NCBI RefSeq assembly: GCF_040362915.1 | Contig: NZ_AP029612.1 | Location: 1,364,001 to 1,428,000 of the forward strand | Direction of reading: 5' to 3' | DNA from: Sediminibacterium sp. KACHI17 | Lineage (GTDB): Bacteria > Bacteroidota > Bacteroidia > Chitinophagales > Chitinophagaceae | Length of the DNA stretch: 64,000 nucleotides | In this document: positions 7,261 through 15,346 of the stretch, one piece after another | How the letters are laid out: each line of letters starts with the position of its first letter | Numbering within the stretch: the stretch's first letter is position 1 | Notes under the pieces: generated by a model | Seen by the model: only the letters and a program-made list of their open reading frames with translations | Databases searched by the model: none | Told to the model about the DNA's origin: nothing | Translations under genes and position numbers: made by a program

Positions 7261-8748
7261 ATGAAAACCAGTCTCTCTTTTCTCCTTTCTTTTATCTTCT
7301 TTACTTCTGTACATGCACAGAAAGTATATGACTTCAATGGTACTTGTCAACAAGCCTATCAAGAGATCACCAGATTGAAATTGATGAAGGGAGCATCGTT
7401 GATCGAAAAAGCCAAACAACAAAATCCCAATAACCTGATCCCTGTTGTACTGGAAAGTTATATCGACTTCCTGACACTGTTCCTGAATGAAAATCCGGAG
7501 GATTATAAAATCATGTATCCGCATTTTGCTGAGCGATTGAATTTATTGGAAGAGGGATCCAACACCTCTCCTTTTCATCGTTTTGCGCTCAGTACTGTAA
7601 GGGTACATAAAGCTGCCGTAGCGATCAAGTTTGGAAAAACCTGGGAAGCGGGATGGGATATTCGCAGGGCCTGGGTACTGCTGAAAGACAATAAAAAAGC
7701 CTTTCCAGCTTTTACTGCGGATGATCTGCTCTATGGCACATTACAAACCATGATCGGTACGATACCGAAAGGATATAAATGGCTCGCTAGTATTTTAGGA
7801 ATGCGTGGTTCTGTTACCGAGGGTTTGAAGACGGTCAATGCTTTTGTCAACAGTACAGATGTCTATGCAAAGATCTACGCACCGGAAGCACAGTTCATTT
7901 ATCCGTATCTATTGTTCTATATGGACAATAAAAAAGACCAAGCCATTGCCTTTATACAGCAAAAGAAATTGGACCTGGTCAATAATCATTTACATGGATG
8001 GATGGCAGCCAATCTCACCCTGAATAACAAGCAAGCACAATACACCCAACAGATCATTCAGAATAGACATCAGTCTGCTGAATATCTTGATATTCCTATC
8101 TGGGATTTTGAAATGGGTTTTGTGAAAATGTATCAATTAAAACCGGAAGAAGCGATCACTTACTTTGAACGATTTTTACAAAAATTCAAAGGCAATTTTT
8201 ATGTAAAGGATGTGTATGACAAAATAAAACTCTGTTATTACATGATGGGTAATACCACTGCCGCTGAGAGAGCGAGACAATTGGTGTTAAGCAAAGGTGC
8301 GACGGATGCAGATGCGGATAAAAAAGCATTGAGAGATGCCAAAGCAAATCATTGGCCGCATTTATTATTATTAAAAGCGCGTTTCCTCAATGATGGTGGT
8401 TATCATAAAGAGGCACTGGCACAATTACATGGAAAAACGGAAAATGATTTCTCAAAAGAAGAAGACCGTTTAGAATATGTATATCGAGCAGCGAGGATCT
8501 TTGATGATCTGGGAAGAGAAGAAGAAGCGATCAATGCCTATCTGGCTGCAATCAGACTGGGTGAATTCAGAAAAGAATATTATGCTGCACGAGCAGCGGT
8601 GCAACTGGGACAGATATATGAAGCGCGTGGACAAAAGGCCCAGGCCATACTCTACTATCAGCGCTGTTTAGATATGGGTGATCATGAATATAAAAACTCA
8701 TTGGATCAACGTGCTAAATCGGGGATAATGAGATGTAAAGGGGAATGA
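7261..8748 (+). CDS. Secreted TPR-repeat protein
   Basis: A 495-residue protein starting with a Sec signal peptide (KTSLSFLLSFIFFTSVHAQ, cleavage probably after AQ at residue 20). The mature part is helical throughout, with recognisable TPR units: PEEAITYFERFLQKF, RARQLVLSKGA, HKEALAQLHGK, REEEAINAYLAAIRLGE and KAQAILYYQRCLDM. TPR arrays are protein-binding scaffolds. No catalytic motif is seen. Location is presumably periplasmic. It begins just after a terminator and has a TATTTTCG element only 8 bases upstream of the ATG (7246-7253), so it seems to be its own transcription unit; array H3 follows its stop. Partner proteins are unknown. Confidence 0.85.
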   Translation: MKTSLSFLLSFIFFTSVHAQKVYDFNGTCQQAYQEITRLKLMKGASLIEKAKQQNPNNLIPVVLESYIDFLTLFLNENPEDYKIMYPHFAERLNLLEEGSNTSPFHRFALSTVRVHKAAVAIKFGKTWEAGWDIRRAWVLLKDNKKAFPAFTADDLLYGTLQTMIGTIPKGYKWLASILGMRGSVTEGLKTVNAFVNSTDVYAKIYAPEAQFIYPYLLFYMDNKKDQAIAFIQQKKLDLVNNHLHGWMAANLTLNNKQAQYTQQIIQNRHQSAEYLDIPIWDFEMGFVKMYQLKPEEAITYFERFLQKFKGNFYVKDVYDKIKLCYYMMGNTTAAERARQLVLSKGATDADADKKALRDAKANHWPHLLLLKARFLNDGGYHKEALAQLHGKTENDFSKEEDRLEYVYRAARIFDDLGREEEAINAYLAAIRLGEFRKEYYAARAAVQLGQIYEARGQKAQAILYYQRCLDMGDHEYKNSLDQRAKSGIMRCKGE

Positions 8749-8770
8749 TGGATTGTATAAATTGCAAGAA

Positions 8771-8896
8771 GATGGCGGATGTCAGATGTCAGATGTCGGA
8801 TTTAGGATTTATAATGGCAGATATTAGGTTGGATATGGATAGTAGGTAATTATGTAAGTACTAATCAAATCTGAGATCTGCGATCTGACATCTTAA
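8771..8896. repeat. Heptamer array H3 (GATGTCA family), hairpin
   Basis: Left arm GATGGCG, GATGTCA, GATGTCA, GATGTCG, GATTTAG, GATTTAT (8771-8812); right arm ATCTGAG, ATCTGCG, ATCTGAC, ATCTTAA (8869-8896). The arms pair (15 of 17 positions between GATGTCAGATGTCAGAT and the right arm) across a 56-base spacer. It fills the space between the TPR gene and recN and stops 10 bases before the recN ATG. Confidence 0.8.
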
Positions 8897-8906
8897 ATAA
8901 CTTTTT

Positions 8907-10583
8907 ATGTTGAACAAACTCACGATACAGAACTATGCGATCATTGAGGAAATCGAGATCGATTTTTCTCAGCGGCTGAATATTATTACCGGTGAAACAG
9001 GTGCCGGTAAAAGTATCCTTATGGGGGCATTGAGTTTGATCTTAGGAGAGCGTGCTGATAGCTCAGTGCTCGTTAATACCCAGAAAAAATGTTTTATCGA
9101 AGGTGTTTTCTCCATTGATGATAAACCTGAGGTATTGCAGTTTCTTGAATCGAATGAATTGGATATTGATCATGAATTGGTGTTGAGAAGAGAGATCGGC
9201 AGTAATGGAAAATCCAGGGCCTTTATCAATGATACCCCCGCTTCTTTACAACAACTTCGACAACTGGCTTCTTTACTGGTAGATCTTCATCAACAGTTTG
9301 ATACACTCGAATTGGGTGATTCAGATTTTCAACGAGAGGTCATGGATGCATTGGCAGGCAATCAGTCTGTATTGCAAGCATACCAGCTGGTATATCGTGA
9401 ATGGCAATCAGTCGCAAAACAGTTAACCGAATTAAAAGAACAGAAATCCGCTTTCACCAAAGAAGCAGACTACCATCAATTTCTTTTTGATGAGCTCAAT
9501 GAACTTGCCTTGAAAGAAAATGAGCTGGAAGAGCTCGATCAGGAACTGAAAGTATTGAACAGCTCTGAAGGAATCAAAGCAGCCCTTACCAAAGTGTATT
9601 TCGACTTACGCGAAAGTGAACAACCGGTGGTTACGCTACTCAAACAAATGGTTCAGCAGTTGCAGCCGTTCTCAGACATGCACAAAGATCTTCAGGCATT
9701 GATCGAAAGACTACAAAGTACACAGGTTGAATTACAAGATATCGCTTCAGAAACCGATCATATCAATGATTCAGTTGTATTCGATGAACAACGAATCGAA
9801 TGGATCAATCAAAGACTCACAGAAGGCTATAAACTGTTGAAGAAACATGGCTTACAGTCTACCGGAGATCTGCTGGAACTACAAGCTTCTCTTGCAAAAA
9901 AACTAGAAGCTGTATTGAATATCGATGATACCATTCAGCAACTCGAAAAAGAAATGCAGCGATTGCAGGATGAAGCCGATGGTTTTGCCACTCAATTATC
10001 AAAAGCAAGAAAAGAACAGATCCAACCACTTGAAACAAATGTGAATCAGTTATTGAAACAAGTGGGTATGCCGAATGCTCAGTTGAAAGTTTCTATTCAG
10101 CCCGGTACGCTGCATGTATATGGTAAAGATCAGATCGAGTTTTTATTTGATGCCAATGTACCTGCCGGACAATCCAACACCAGCCATCGATTTGAGCCCA
10201 TCCGAAAAGTGGCCAGTGGTGGGGAACTGAGTAGATTGATGTTGTGTATCAAATCACTTGTAGCGAAATCCATCAATCTTCCGACCATGATCTTTGATGA
10301 GATCGATACCGGTATTTCAGGAGAGGCTGCCAAGCAGGTGGGTATGATCATGAAAGAAATGGCATCAGGCAGACAGATCATCTGTATTACGCATCAGCCG
10401 CAGATCGCGGGTAAGGCAGATGCACATTTCTTTGTGTATAAAGAGATCGTGAATGATGCCGTTAAAACAAATATCCGAATGCTGAATCAGGATGAACGTA
10501 TTACTGCCATCGCAAGAATGTTAAGTGGTGAAAAACCTACCGCTGCTGCATTGGAAAATGCCCGAGAAATGATCATGAATTAG
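8907..10583 (+). CDS. recN: DNA repair protein RecN
   Basis: A 558-residue SMC-like ATPase used in recombinational repair of double-strand breaks. Walker A is GETGAGKS (residues 29-36). The middle (about 150-370) is a coiled-coil arm with a central turn. The C-terminal head carries the ABC signature region VASGGELSRLMLCIKSL, Walker B MIFDEIDTGISGEAA and the switch ICITHQPQIAGKADAHF. Start choice: the ATG is preceded by TAACTTTT (8898-8905) only one base away, so if that is the -7 element the transcript would have almost no leader. Size and domain order are normal. It is flanked by array H3 upstream and by fabI 56 bases downstream. Confidence 0.97.
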   Translation: MLNKLTIQNYAIIEEIEIDFSQRLNIITGETGAGKSILMGALSLILGERADSSVLVNTQKKCFIEGVFSIDDKPEVLQFLESNELDIDHELVLRREIGSNGKSRAFINDTPASLQQLRQLASLLVDLHQQFDTLELGDSDFQREVMDALAGNQSVLQAYQLVYREWQSVAKQLTELKEQKSAFTKEADYHQFLFDELNELALKENELEELDQELKVLNSSEGIKAALTKVYFDLRESEQPVVTLLKQMVQQLQPFSDMHKDLQALIERLQSTQVELQDIASETDHINDSVVFDEQRIEWINQRLTEGYKLLKKHGLQSTGDLLELQASLAKKLEAVLNIDDTIQQLEKEMQRLQDEADGFATQLSKARKEQIQPLETNVNQLLKQVGMPNAQLKVSIQPGTLHVYGKDQIEFLFDANVPAGQSNTSHRFEPIRKVASGGELSRLMLCIKSLVAKSINLPTMIFDEIDTGISGEAAKQVGMIMKEMASGRQIICITHQPQIAGKADAHFFVYKEIVNDAVKTNIRMLNQDERITAIARMLSGEKPTAAALENAREMIMN

Positions 10584-10639
10584 AGATTTAGCTGATATTC
10601 TATACATTTACCCCTCAAACATTGACTAAAACAAAGATT

Positions 10640-11455
10640 ATGGCTTATAACCTGCTCAAAGGAAAACGCGGTATCATTACCGGTGCTCTTGATGAAAATT
10701 CTATCGCCTGGAAAGTAGCTGAGAAAGCTCATGAAGAAGGCGCCACTTTTGTACTGACCAATGCACCTATCGCAATGCGTATGGGTGAGATCAATAAACT
10801 GGCTGAAAAAACCAATTCACAGATCATTCCTGCAGATGCTACCAGCGTTGAGGAACTGACGAATCTATTTACTCAGTCACAGGAAGTATTGGGTGGTAAG
10901 ATCGATTTTGTATTACACTCTATCGGTATGAGTGTGAACATCCGTAAAAAGATCCCCTATGCGGAATCAAACTATGATTACTTCATGAAGGGTATTGATG
11001 TATCCGCTATGTCACTGCACAAGATGTTATCAGTTGCCAGAAAATTAGATGCCATCAATGAATGGGGAAGTGTAGTAGCACTCACTTATATGGCTGCACA
11101 AAGAACATTCCCTTTCTATACAGATATGGCCGATATCAAAGCCATGCTTGAATCTATCGCACGTAGTTTTGGTTACCATTATGGATTGGAGAAAAAAGTA
11201 CGTATCAATACCGTTTCACAATCTCCGACCAAAACCACTGCAGGTACCGGTATCAAAGGTTTTGGCGATTTCTTTGATTTCGCGAATGCGGTTGCACCAT
11301 TAGGAAATGCGAGTGCAGAAGATTGTGCCAACTATTGTATCACCCTATTCTCTGACCTTACACGTATGGTCACCATGCAGAATCTCTTCCATGATGGTGG
11401 TTATTCTACTACAGGCGTAAGCATGGAAGTGATGACGAAATTGGGAGTCGAATAA
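10640..11455 (+). CDS. fabI: Enoyl-[acyl-carrier-protein] reductase (NADH), FabI type
   Basis: A 271-residue SDR enzyme that catalyses the last reduction in each round of fatty acid elongation. The nucleotide site is GIITGALDENSIAWKVA (glycine-rich loop of FabI type). Catalytic residues fit the FabI spacing: Tyr150, Tyr160 and Lys167 (LTYMAAQRTFPFYTDMADIK). The substrate loop begins SQSPTKTTAGTGI. ATG at 10640 (MAYNLLKGKRG) fits the family; an in-frame TTG six codons upstream does not. The region around Tyr160 (PFYTDMADIK) is rather different from the E. coli PNYNVMGLAK version. Array H4 follows the stop. Confidence 0.93.
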   Translation: MAYNLLKGKRGIITGALDENSIAWKVAEKAHEEGATFVLTNAPIAMRMGEINKLAEKTNSQIIPADATSVEELTNLFTQSQEVLGGKIDFVLHSIGMSVNIRKKIPYAESNYDYFMKGIDVSAMSLHKMLSVARKLDAINEWGSVVALTYMAAQRTFPFYTDMADIKAMLESIARSFGYHYGLEKKVRINTVSQSPTKTTAGTGIKGFGDFFDFANAVAPLGNASAEDCANYCITLFSDLTRMVTMQNLFHDGGYSTTGVSMEVMTKLGVE

Positions 11456-11462
11456 ATTTTTT

Positions 11463-11522
11463 GATGTCAGATCGCAGATGTCAGATTTTGTTACATCTGC
11501 GATCTGATATCTGACATCTAAA
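11463..11522. repeat. Heptamer array H4 (GATGTCA family), hairpin
   Basis: GATGTCA, GATCGCA, GATGTCA, GATTTTG, a 4-base spacer, then ATCTGCG, ATCTGAT, ATCTGAC, ATCTAAA. About 20 of 24 positions pair between the arms, with a short loop. It starts 7 bases after the fabI stop and ends 8 bases before the SemiSWEET ATG. Same sequence family as H3. Confidence 0.85.
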
Positions 11523-11530
11523 AATCAAGT

Positions 11531-11797
11531 ATGAACTGGATCGAAATCATCGGTTATCTGGGTTCCTTTCTTACCTCTATCACTTTTATACCACAGGTGT
11601 ACAAATCCTGGCAATCAAAAAGTGTAGGTGATCTGAGTATTTGGATGATCCTGATCGTCGTTACCAGTACCATTGTATGGCTGGTCTACGGATTCGCCAT
11701 CGAAAGCGGCCCTGTCATCGTAGCAAATTTTGTGGTGCTCTCGTTGACACTGCTCTTGCTTTATTTTAAACTTACTTTTAAGAGAGATGGAAGCTAA
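11531..11797 (+). CDS. SemiSWEET sugar transporter
   Basis: An 88-residue PQ-loop membrane protein with three predicted helices (about 5-22, 36-56, 62-82), the exact size of bacterial SemiSWEETs, which dimerise to make a sugar uniporter in the inner membrane. The PQ motif is in helix 1 (FIPQVYKSWQSKSVGDLS), and WMILIVVTSTIVWLVYG and PVIVANFVVLSLTLLLLYFK make the other two. It follows array H4 and may be co-transcribed with fabI or independent. Sugar specificity cannot be read from sequence. Confidence 0.92.
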   Translation: MNWIEIIGYLGSFLTSITFIPQVYKSWQSKSVGDLSIWMILIVVTSTIVWLVYGFAIESGPVIVANFVVLSLTLLLLYFKLTFKRDGS

Positions 11798-11803
11798 TAG
11801 CAA

Positions 11804-11850
11804 ATGGTTCATAGCGTATAGAAAAGAGCTTACTATAAGCTATGAACCAT
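11804..11850. repeat. Hairpin H5 (ATAGNNN heptamer family)
   Basis: ATGGTTCATAGCGTATAG (11804-11821) and CTATAAGCTATGAACCAT (11833-11850) pair at 17 of 18 positions around an 11-base loop. The arms can be written as heptamers (ATGGTTC, ATAGCGT, ATAG; CTATAAG, CTATGAA, CCATCTG). It begins 7 bases after the SemiSWEET stop. Confidence 0.8.
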
Positions 11851-11864
11851 CTGCCATCTTCAAA

Positions 11865-11898
11865 AAAAATCCGCCATTCATTAAAGAGGCGGATTTTT
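11865..11898. terminator. Bidirectional intrinsic terminator
   Basis: AAAAATCCGCC (11865-11875), 12-base loop, GGCGGATTTTT (11888-11898): an 11-base stem with A-tract on one side and T-tract on the other, between convergent SemiSWEET (+) and DUF2795 (-) genes. It can serve both strands. Confidence 0.9.
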
Positions 11899-11925
11899 AA
11901 ATTCTATTAACCCAAAAACGGGATA

Positions 11926-12147
11926 TCAGTATTCATCTTCATTGAACATGAAGTCTTCCTGACTTGGGTAATCAGGCCAGATGTCTTCTATGCTCTCGTA
12001 CACTTCTCCCTCATCTTCCAATTCCTGGAGGTTTTCCACCACTTCAATAGGTGCACCACTGCGAATAGAATAATCAATCAGTTCATCTTTGGTAGCAGGC
12101 CAAGGGGCTTCTTCCAGGTAACTTGCCAATTCTAATGTCCAGAACAT
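11926..12147 (-). CDS. DUF2795 domain protein
   Basis: A 73-residue acidic cytoplasmic protein of the DUF2795 family as found in Bacteroidota. The whole chain is recognisable: MFWTLELASYLEEAPWPATKDELIDYSIRSG, then APIEVVENLQELEDEGEVYES and an acidic tail. The family has an HTH-like helical fold but no established function. It has its own promoter: on the minus strand TTG (12198-12196), 19 bases, TACATTTG (12176-12169), 21 bases, ATG. It ends at the shared terminator at 11865. The near-invariant sequence in the phylum suggests a core role. Confidence 0.92.
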   Translation of the reverse strand: MFWTLELASYLEEAPWPATKDELIDYSIRSGAPIEVVENLQELEDEGEVYESIEDIWPDYPSQEDFMFNEDEY

Positions 12148-12168
12148 AACTTACCTTTTAATTTTTTG

Positions 12169-12198
12169 CAAATGTAACCGTATATACGAAACCACCAA
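12169..12198 (-). promoter_or_regulatory. Bacteroidota-type promoter of the DUF2795 gene
   Basis: Minus strand: TTG at 12198-12196, a spacer of exactly 19 bases, TACATTTG at 12176-12169. This is a full match to the Bacteroidota consensus (TTG at -33, TAnnTTTG at -7). The ATG is 21 bases further on. Confidence 0.8.
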
Positions 12199-12261
12199 AT
12201 AGCACAGTCCACAGTGTGTAAAGAAATGTTTAAAAATAGGCTGATATGAAGCCCTGTGTCG

Positions 12262-12269
12262 TAGGTTTG
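12262..12269 (+). promoter_or_regulatory. -7 element TAGGTTTG before lolD
   Basis: TAGGTTTG matches the -7 consensus TAnnTTTG and ends 21 bases before the lolD ATG. No TTG is seen at the expected -33 distance, so the call rests on the -7 element alone. Confidence 0.5.
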
Positions 12270-12290
12270 TAGCAAAACAGTGCAGAATTC

Positions 12291-12950
12291 ATGCTAAAAG
12301 CAGTAAACATCACCCGAAAATACGGTCAGCTCGAAGTATTGAAAGGCGTAGATATTGAGATCAAAAAGGGTGAAATGGTGAGTATTGTGGGCTCTTCGGG
12401 GGCAGGAAAAAGTACATTGCTGCACATTTTGGGTACGCTTGACAAACCCGATTCCGGCTCTATTTGGCTCAATGATCAGTCCATCGATCAGTTAAAAGGA
12501 GAAAAATTGGCTGCCTTTCGCAATCTGCATATTGGTTTTGTATTTCAGTTTCATCACTTACTTCCTGAATTTTCAGCACTGGAAAATGTATGTATCCCCG
12601 GCTGGATCGCGGGTACTGCGAAAAAAGATGTCAAGAACCGGGCATTGGAATTATTATCGATGTTGGGTTTATCAGATCGTGCAGAACATAAACCCAATCA
12701 ATTATCCGGGGGAGAACAACAGAGAGTAGCAGTAGCAAGGGCTTTGATCAATCAGCCCGATATCATTTTCGCAGATGAACCCACCGGTAATCTTGATAGC
12801 ACCAACGCTAAAGAATTACACAAACTCTTTGGTACCCTCAGAGATCAATTCCATCAAACCTTTCTCATCGTCACCCACAACGAAGAATTAGCCGCACTTA
12901 GTGACAGGACTTTGTATATGAGGGATGGGGTGATAGTTGATGGGGTATAG
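12291..12950 (+). CDS. lolD: LolD-type ABC transporter ATP-binding protein
   Basis: A 219-residue ABC ATPase of the LolD/MacB clade. Walker [10 protein letters not shown] (residues 34-42), Q-loop [18 protein letters not shown], signature [15 protein letters not shown], Walker [14 protein letters not shown] and H-loop LIVTHNEE are all present. LolD works with LolC/LolE permeases to release lipoproteins from the inner membrane; the [10 protein letters not shown] variant of the Q-loop segment is LolD-like. No permease gene is adjacent, so assignment to lipoprotein export is from sequence only. The stop codon is inside the left arm of hairpin H6. Confidence 0.85.
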   Translation: MLKAVNITRKYGQLEVLKGVDIEIKKGEMVSIVGSSGAGKSTLLHILGTLDKPDSGSIWLNDQSIDQLKGEKLAAFRNLHIGFVFQFHHLLPEFSALENVCIPGWIAGTAKKDVKNRALELLSMLGLSDRAEHKPNQLSGGEQQRVAVARALINQPDIIFADEPTGNLDSTNAKELHKLFGTLRDQFHQTFLIVTHNEELAALSDRTLYMRDGVIVDGV

Positions 12951-13018
12951 CTTATAGATCATGGCTTATTGTTACAGGTCATCTTTTATAAGCTATGATC
13001 TATAAGCTATAAGCTATG
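12946..13018. repeat. Heptamer array H6 (ATAAGCT family), hairpin spanning lolD stop
   Basis: The left arm (12946-12970, starting TATAGCTTATAGATCAT) pairs with 12987-13011 at 23 of 25 positions around a 16-base loop; a further unit ATAAGCT extends the right side. Units on the right are ATAAGCT, ATGATCT, ATAAGCT, ATAAGCT. The TAG stop of lolD lies within the left arm. It separates convergent lolD and the adenosyltransferase gene. Confidence 0.85.
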
Positions 13019-13023
13019 CACTA

Positions 13024-13584
13024 CTAAACCCTCGGCTTCCAAGCAATCTCAGATACACCGAGATGGTGGCCGATGAAGCGGCTTAGGACGAAGAGATAAT
13101 CACTTAATCTGTTCAGGTATTTGATCACCAAGGGATCTACAAAAAGTTCATGCTCCTGCATATTCACACAGCAGCGTTCGGCTCTTCTGCATACACAACG
13201 AGCAATATGCGTAGAAGAAACAGCAATATGTCCACCCGGCAAAATGAAGAATTTCATCGGAGGTAATATTTCATTCATTTTATCGATCTCTCTTTCGAGA
13301 ACGGTAATATCAGACTCCTTGAGATCAGGGATCTTCATCAGCGGTTCTTTCTCCGGATCACAAGCCAGAGAAGATCCAATGGTAAATAAACGATCCTGTA
13401 TTTCTTTTAAGATCGAACGTGTGTGTGGTTCGTCAAAATAGTCTCCCACCAAGCCGATATGAGAATTCAGCTCGTCTACGGTTCCGTAGGTTTCAATACG
13501 GATATGGCTTTTGGGCACTTTTGTTCCTCCAATAAGAGAGGTTTTACCCAGATCGCCTGTTTTTGTATATATCTTAAGGGCCAT
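13024..13584 (-). CDS. Cob(I)alamin adenosyltransferase, PduO type
   Basis: A 186-residue ATP:cob(I)alamin adenosyltransferase, which makes adenosylcobalamin. Family landmarks: KIYTKTGDLGKTSLIGG (ATP-binding N-terminus), HIRIETYGTVDELNSHIG, the helical ILPGGHIAVSSTHIARCVCRRAERCCV motif with conserved Arg/Glu residues, and LNRLSDYLFVLSRFI at the C-terminus. The start is ATG at 13584: a complete promoter (TTG, 19 bases, TAATTTTG) lies just upstream at 13637-13608, so a longer reading with a start at 13692 would run through its own promoter. The gene implies B12-dependent enzymes elsewhere in the genome. Confidence 0.93.
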   Translation of the reverse strand: MALKIYTKTGDLGKTSLIGGTKVPKSHIRIETYGTVDELNSHIGLVGDYFDEPHTRSILKEIQDRLFTIGSSLACDPEKEPLMKIPDLKESDITVLEREIDKMNEILPPMKFFILPGGHIAVSSTHIARCVCRRAERCCVNMQEHELFVDPLVIKYLNRLSDYLFVLSRFIGHHLGVSEIAWKPRV

Positions 13585-13607
13585 TGTGATAAGTTGTGTG
13601 TTACAAA

Positions 13608-13637
13608 CAAAATTAGATTTGAATGGTTCAGTTACAA
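13608..13637 (-). promoter_or_regulatory. Bacteroidota-type promoter of adenosyltransferase gene
   Basis: Minus strand: TTG at 13637-13635, exactly 19 bases, TAATTTTG at 13615-13608, then 23 bases to the ATG at 13584. Full match to the phylum consensus; it also fixes the start codon. Confidence 0.8.
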
Positions 13638-13688
13638 AAAGAGAGCCTTGGTAAGCTCTCCACAAAATGTACACCTGCCATTGCTCAA

Positions 13689-14399
13689 TCAAAGGTGAGA
13701 CATTGCCGTACTCCTCACCTTATCGGTTTCTACCAATCCGTCGCGTAAACGTACGACCCGATGAGCATAAGCGGCGATATCTTCTTCATGTGTCACCAAT
13801 ACAACTGTATTCCCGGACTGATGAATTTTAGCAAACAGTTCCATCACTTCTACAGATGTTTTTGAGTCAAGGTTTCCGGTAGGTTCATCTGCCAGTAAAA
13901 TAGAAGGATTATTGACCAATGCCCTGGCGATGGCCACCCTTTGAATTTGTCCACCACTCAATTCATTGGATTTATGGTGACTTCTTTCTGCTAAACCTAC
14001 TTTATTCAAAGCTTCCAATGATCTCTCCATGCGTTCTTTCTTGCTTACACCTGCATAGATAAGGGGCAAAGCCACATTTTCCGCGGCTGATAATCTTGGT
14101 AAAAGATTGAACTGCTGAAATACAAAGCCGATCTCTGAATTACGGACTTCCGCCAAATCATCATCCGCCATCTTGCTCACATCTTTATTGTTCAGAATGT
14201 ATTTACCACCTGTTGGCGAATCCAAACAACCCAAAATATTCATGAGGGTACTTTTACCACTTCCGGATGGACCCATCAGTGCTACATACTCATTTTTACG
14301 AATATCCAGTGTGATGCCCTTCAATACAGGAATGGCCTGACTGCCCATGAAATAACTTTTCTGGATATCTTCTAATCGGATGATCGCCTGATTTGACAT
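13689..14399 (-). CDS. MacB/LolD-type ABC transporter ATP-binding protein
   Basis: A 236-residue ATPase with Walker [10 protein letters not shown] (about 42-50), Q-loop [18 protein letters not shown], signature [15 protein letters not shown], Walker [14 protein letters not shown] and H-loop VLVTHEED. The [10 protein letters not shown] version is typical of MacB-family ATPases that partner FtsX-like permeases for export of peptides or lipoproteins. The permease is not adjacent. It follows gatC after 29 bases on the same strand and may be co-transcribed with it. Distinct from the lolD gene at 12291, with which it shares only family features. Confidence 0.88.
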   Translation of the reverse strand: MSNQAIIRLEDIQKSYFMGSQAIPVLKGITLDIRKNEYVALMGPSGSGKSTLMNILGCLDSPTGGKYILNNKDVSKMADDDLAEVRNSEIGFVFQQFNLLPRLSAAENVALPLIYAGVSKKERMERSLEALNKVGLAERSHHKSNELSGGQIQRVAIARALVNNPSILLADEPTGNLDSKTSVEVMELFAKIHQSGNTVVLVTHEEDIAAYAHRVVRLRDGLVETDKVRSTAMSHL

Positions 14400-14428
14400 G
14401 TTGACAATTTAAGTAAATCTCTGATAAC

Positions 14429-14719
14429 CTATTTACGAATGACTTTAGGAACCTGAAAAAAAGAAGTATGAGTGCCGGGTGCATTCTGCAATGCTTGCTC
14501 TTCGCTGATAGACCCTTCTATTTCATCAGATCGGAGCATATTCACCGCTTGTCCCATATGCATCAAAGGCTCAATGCCATCTGTATTCAGCTGTGATAAT
14601 GTTTCAACAAAAGCAACCATTTTTTCAAGGTCTTTTCTGATCTCAACTTTCTCTACATCACTAAAATGAAGCCTTGACAAATGGGCCAGATGATCGGTAA
14701 GGGCAACAGTAACTTCCAT
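14429..14719 (-). CDS. gatC: Asp-tRNA(Asn)/Glu-tRNA(Gln) amidotransferase subunit C
   Basis: A 96-residue GatC, the small subunit that wraps and stabilises GatA in the GatCAB complex, which amidates misacylated Glu-tRNA(Gln) or Asp-tRNA(Asn). The chain fits the family: LTDHLAHLSRLHFSDVEKVEIRKDLEKMVAFVETLSQL, DGIEPLMHMGQAVNMLRSDE and the C-terminal TSFFQVPKVIRK. gatA and gatB are not next to it. A perfect promoter ends 5 bases before the ATG (14754-14725), so the message is probably leaderless or nearly so. Confidence 0.93.
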   Translation of the reverse strand: MEVTVALTDHLAHLSRLHFSDVEKVEIRKDLEKMVAFVETLSQLNTDGIEPLMHMGQAVNMLRSDEIEGSISEEQALQNAPGTHTSFFQVPKVIRK

Positions 14720-14724
14720 GTAAA

Positions 14725-14754
14725 CAAAAATAACTGAAAGCCATTCAAATCCAA
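14725..14754 (-). promoter_or_regulatory. Promoter immediately before gatC
   Basis: Minus strand: TTG at 14754-14752, 19 bases, TATTTTTG at 14732-14725, then only TTTAC before the gatC ATG. Full consensus match. The expected transcription start falls at or within a few bases of the start codon. Confidence 0.78.
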
Positions 14755-15012
14755 GCCTTTCTTGTTGAGTGGCAATTGGGAAAAAAAGCGTCAGAATTTT
14801 GAAACAAAACCTTCATTCTATTGTTTTCAATATTGGATAACGGCCACAACGATACAACTGTACTGTAGTTCCAAAGATTAACATTGGCATAAGACTCTCT
14901 GAATCAGTCATTTCCTAATCACTATCCACATACGTGTATAAAAGCACTGTTAAATCAAGATCAATTAATATTTTTTAGTCATAAATTGTAAACAAACAAA
15001 ATCCCCCCGATT
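14755..15012. other. Spacer before the 26-codon ORF, no gene seen
   Basis: AT-rich and without a usable frame. Because a plus-strand terminator follows at 15130, a plus-strand transcript should begin somewhere in this spacer, but no TAnnTTTG with a TTG at the right distance was found. Confidence 0.5.
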
Positions 15013-15093
15013 ATGTTAGTGTACGTTCTGTTAATCGTTTACCTAGGATGCCTGTATATGGCATACAAAGGTGCCGCTCCTTCAGAAGAGTAA
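15013..15093 (+). CDS. Candidate 26-residue membrane peptide
   Basis: ATG at 15013 opens 26 codons ending TAA at 15091. The peptide starts MLVYVLLIVYLGCLYMAY, a single hydrophobic segment of about 17 residues, then a polar tail KGAAPSEE, which is the form of a small single-pass membrane protein. An intrinsic terminator begins 37 bases after the stop, and the nearest upstream plus-strand gene is 2 kb away, so the terminator must serve a short local transcript. The leader just upstream is A-rich (AAACAAACAAAATCC). No family is recognised. The alternative is a noncoding small RNA with the frame arising by chance. Confidence 0.55.
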   Translation: MLVYVLLIVYLGCLYMAYKGAAPSEE

Positions 15094-15129
15094 CATGTTT
15101 CCAACACCATCCTACTGAAGAGCCAATCG

Positions 15130-15172
15130 AATCCAACTTCATTCATCAGGGTAATGAAGTTGGATTTTTTTT
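15130..15172 (+). terminator. Strong intrinsic terminator of the small-ORF transcript
   Basis: AATCCAACTTCATT (15130-15143), 9-base loop, AATGAAGTTGGATT (15153-15166) perfectly complementary over 14 bases, then a run of T to 15172. It is oriented for the plus strand and has only the 26-codon ORF upstream. Confidence 0.9.
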
Positions 15173-15346
15173 GCCATTACATCCCCTCATTTAAAAAATA
15201 AATTCCCTTACCTTCGATACAAATAGTTGCATAACTAACTAATTTTACGATAAAGCTGTTGAGAAGGGATCAACCGGTACAAAGGTTAACCATAACCAAC
15301 TTGTATTGGGCGAATCCCATCCGGTAAAATCACAAAATGTAATCGC

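Noticed and set aside
13585..13692. Longer N-terminus of the cobalamin adenosyltransferase
   Set aside because: It would contain a full promoter (TTG-N19-TAATTTTG) and residues that do not fit the family, which starts at ALKIYTKTGD.
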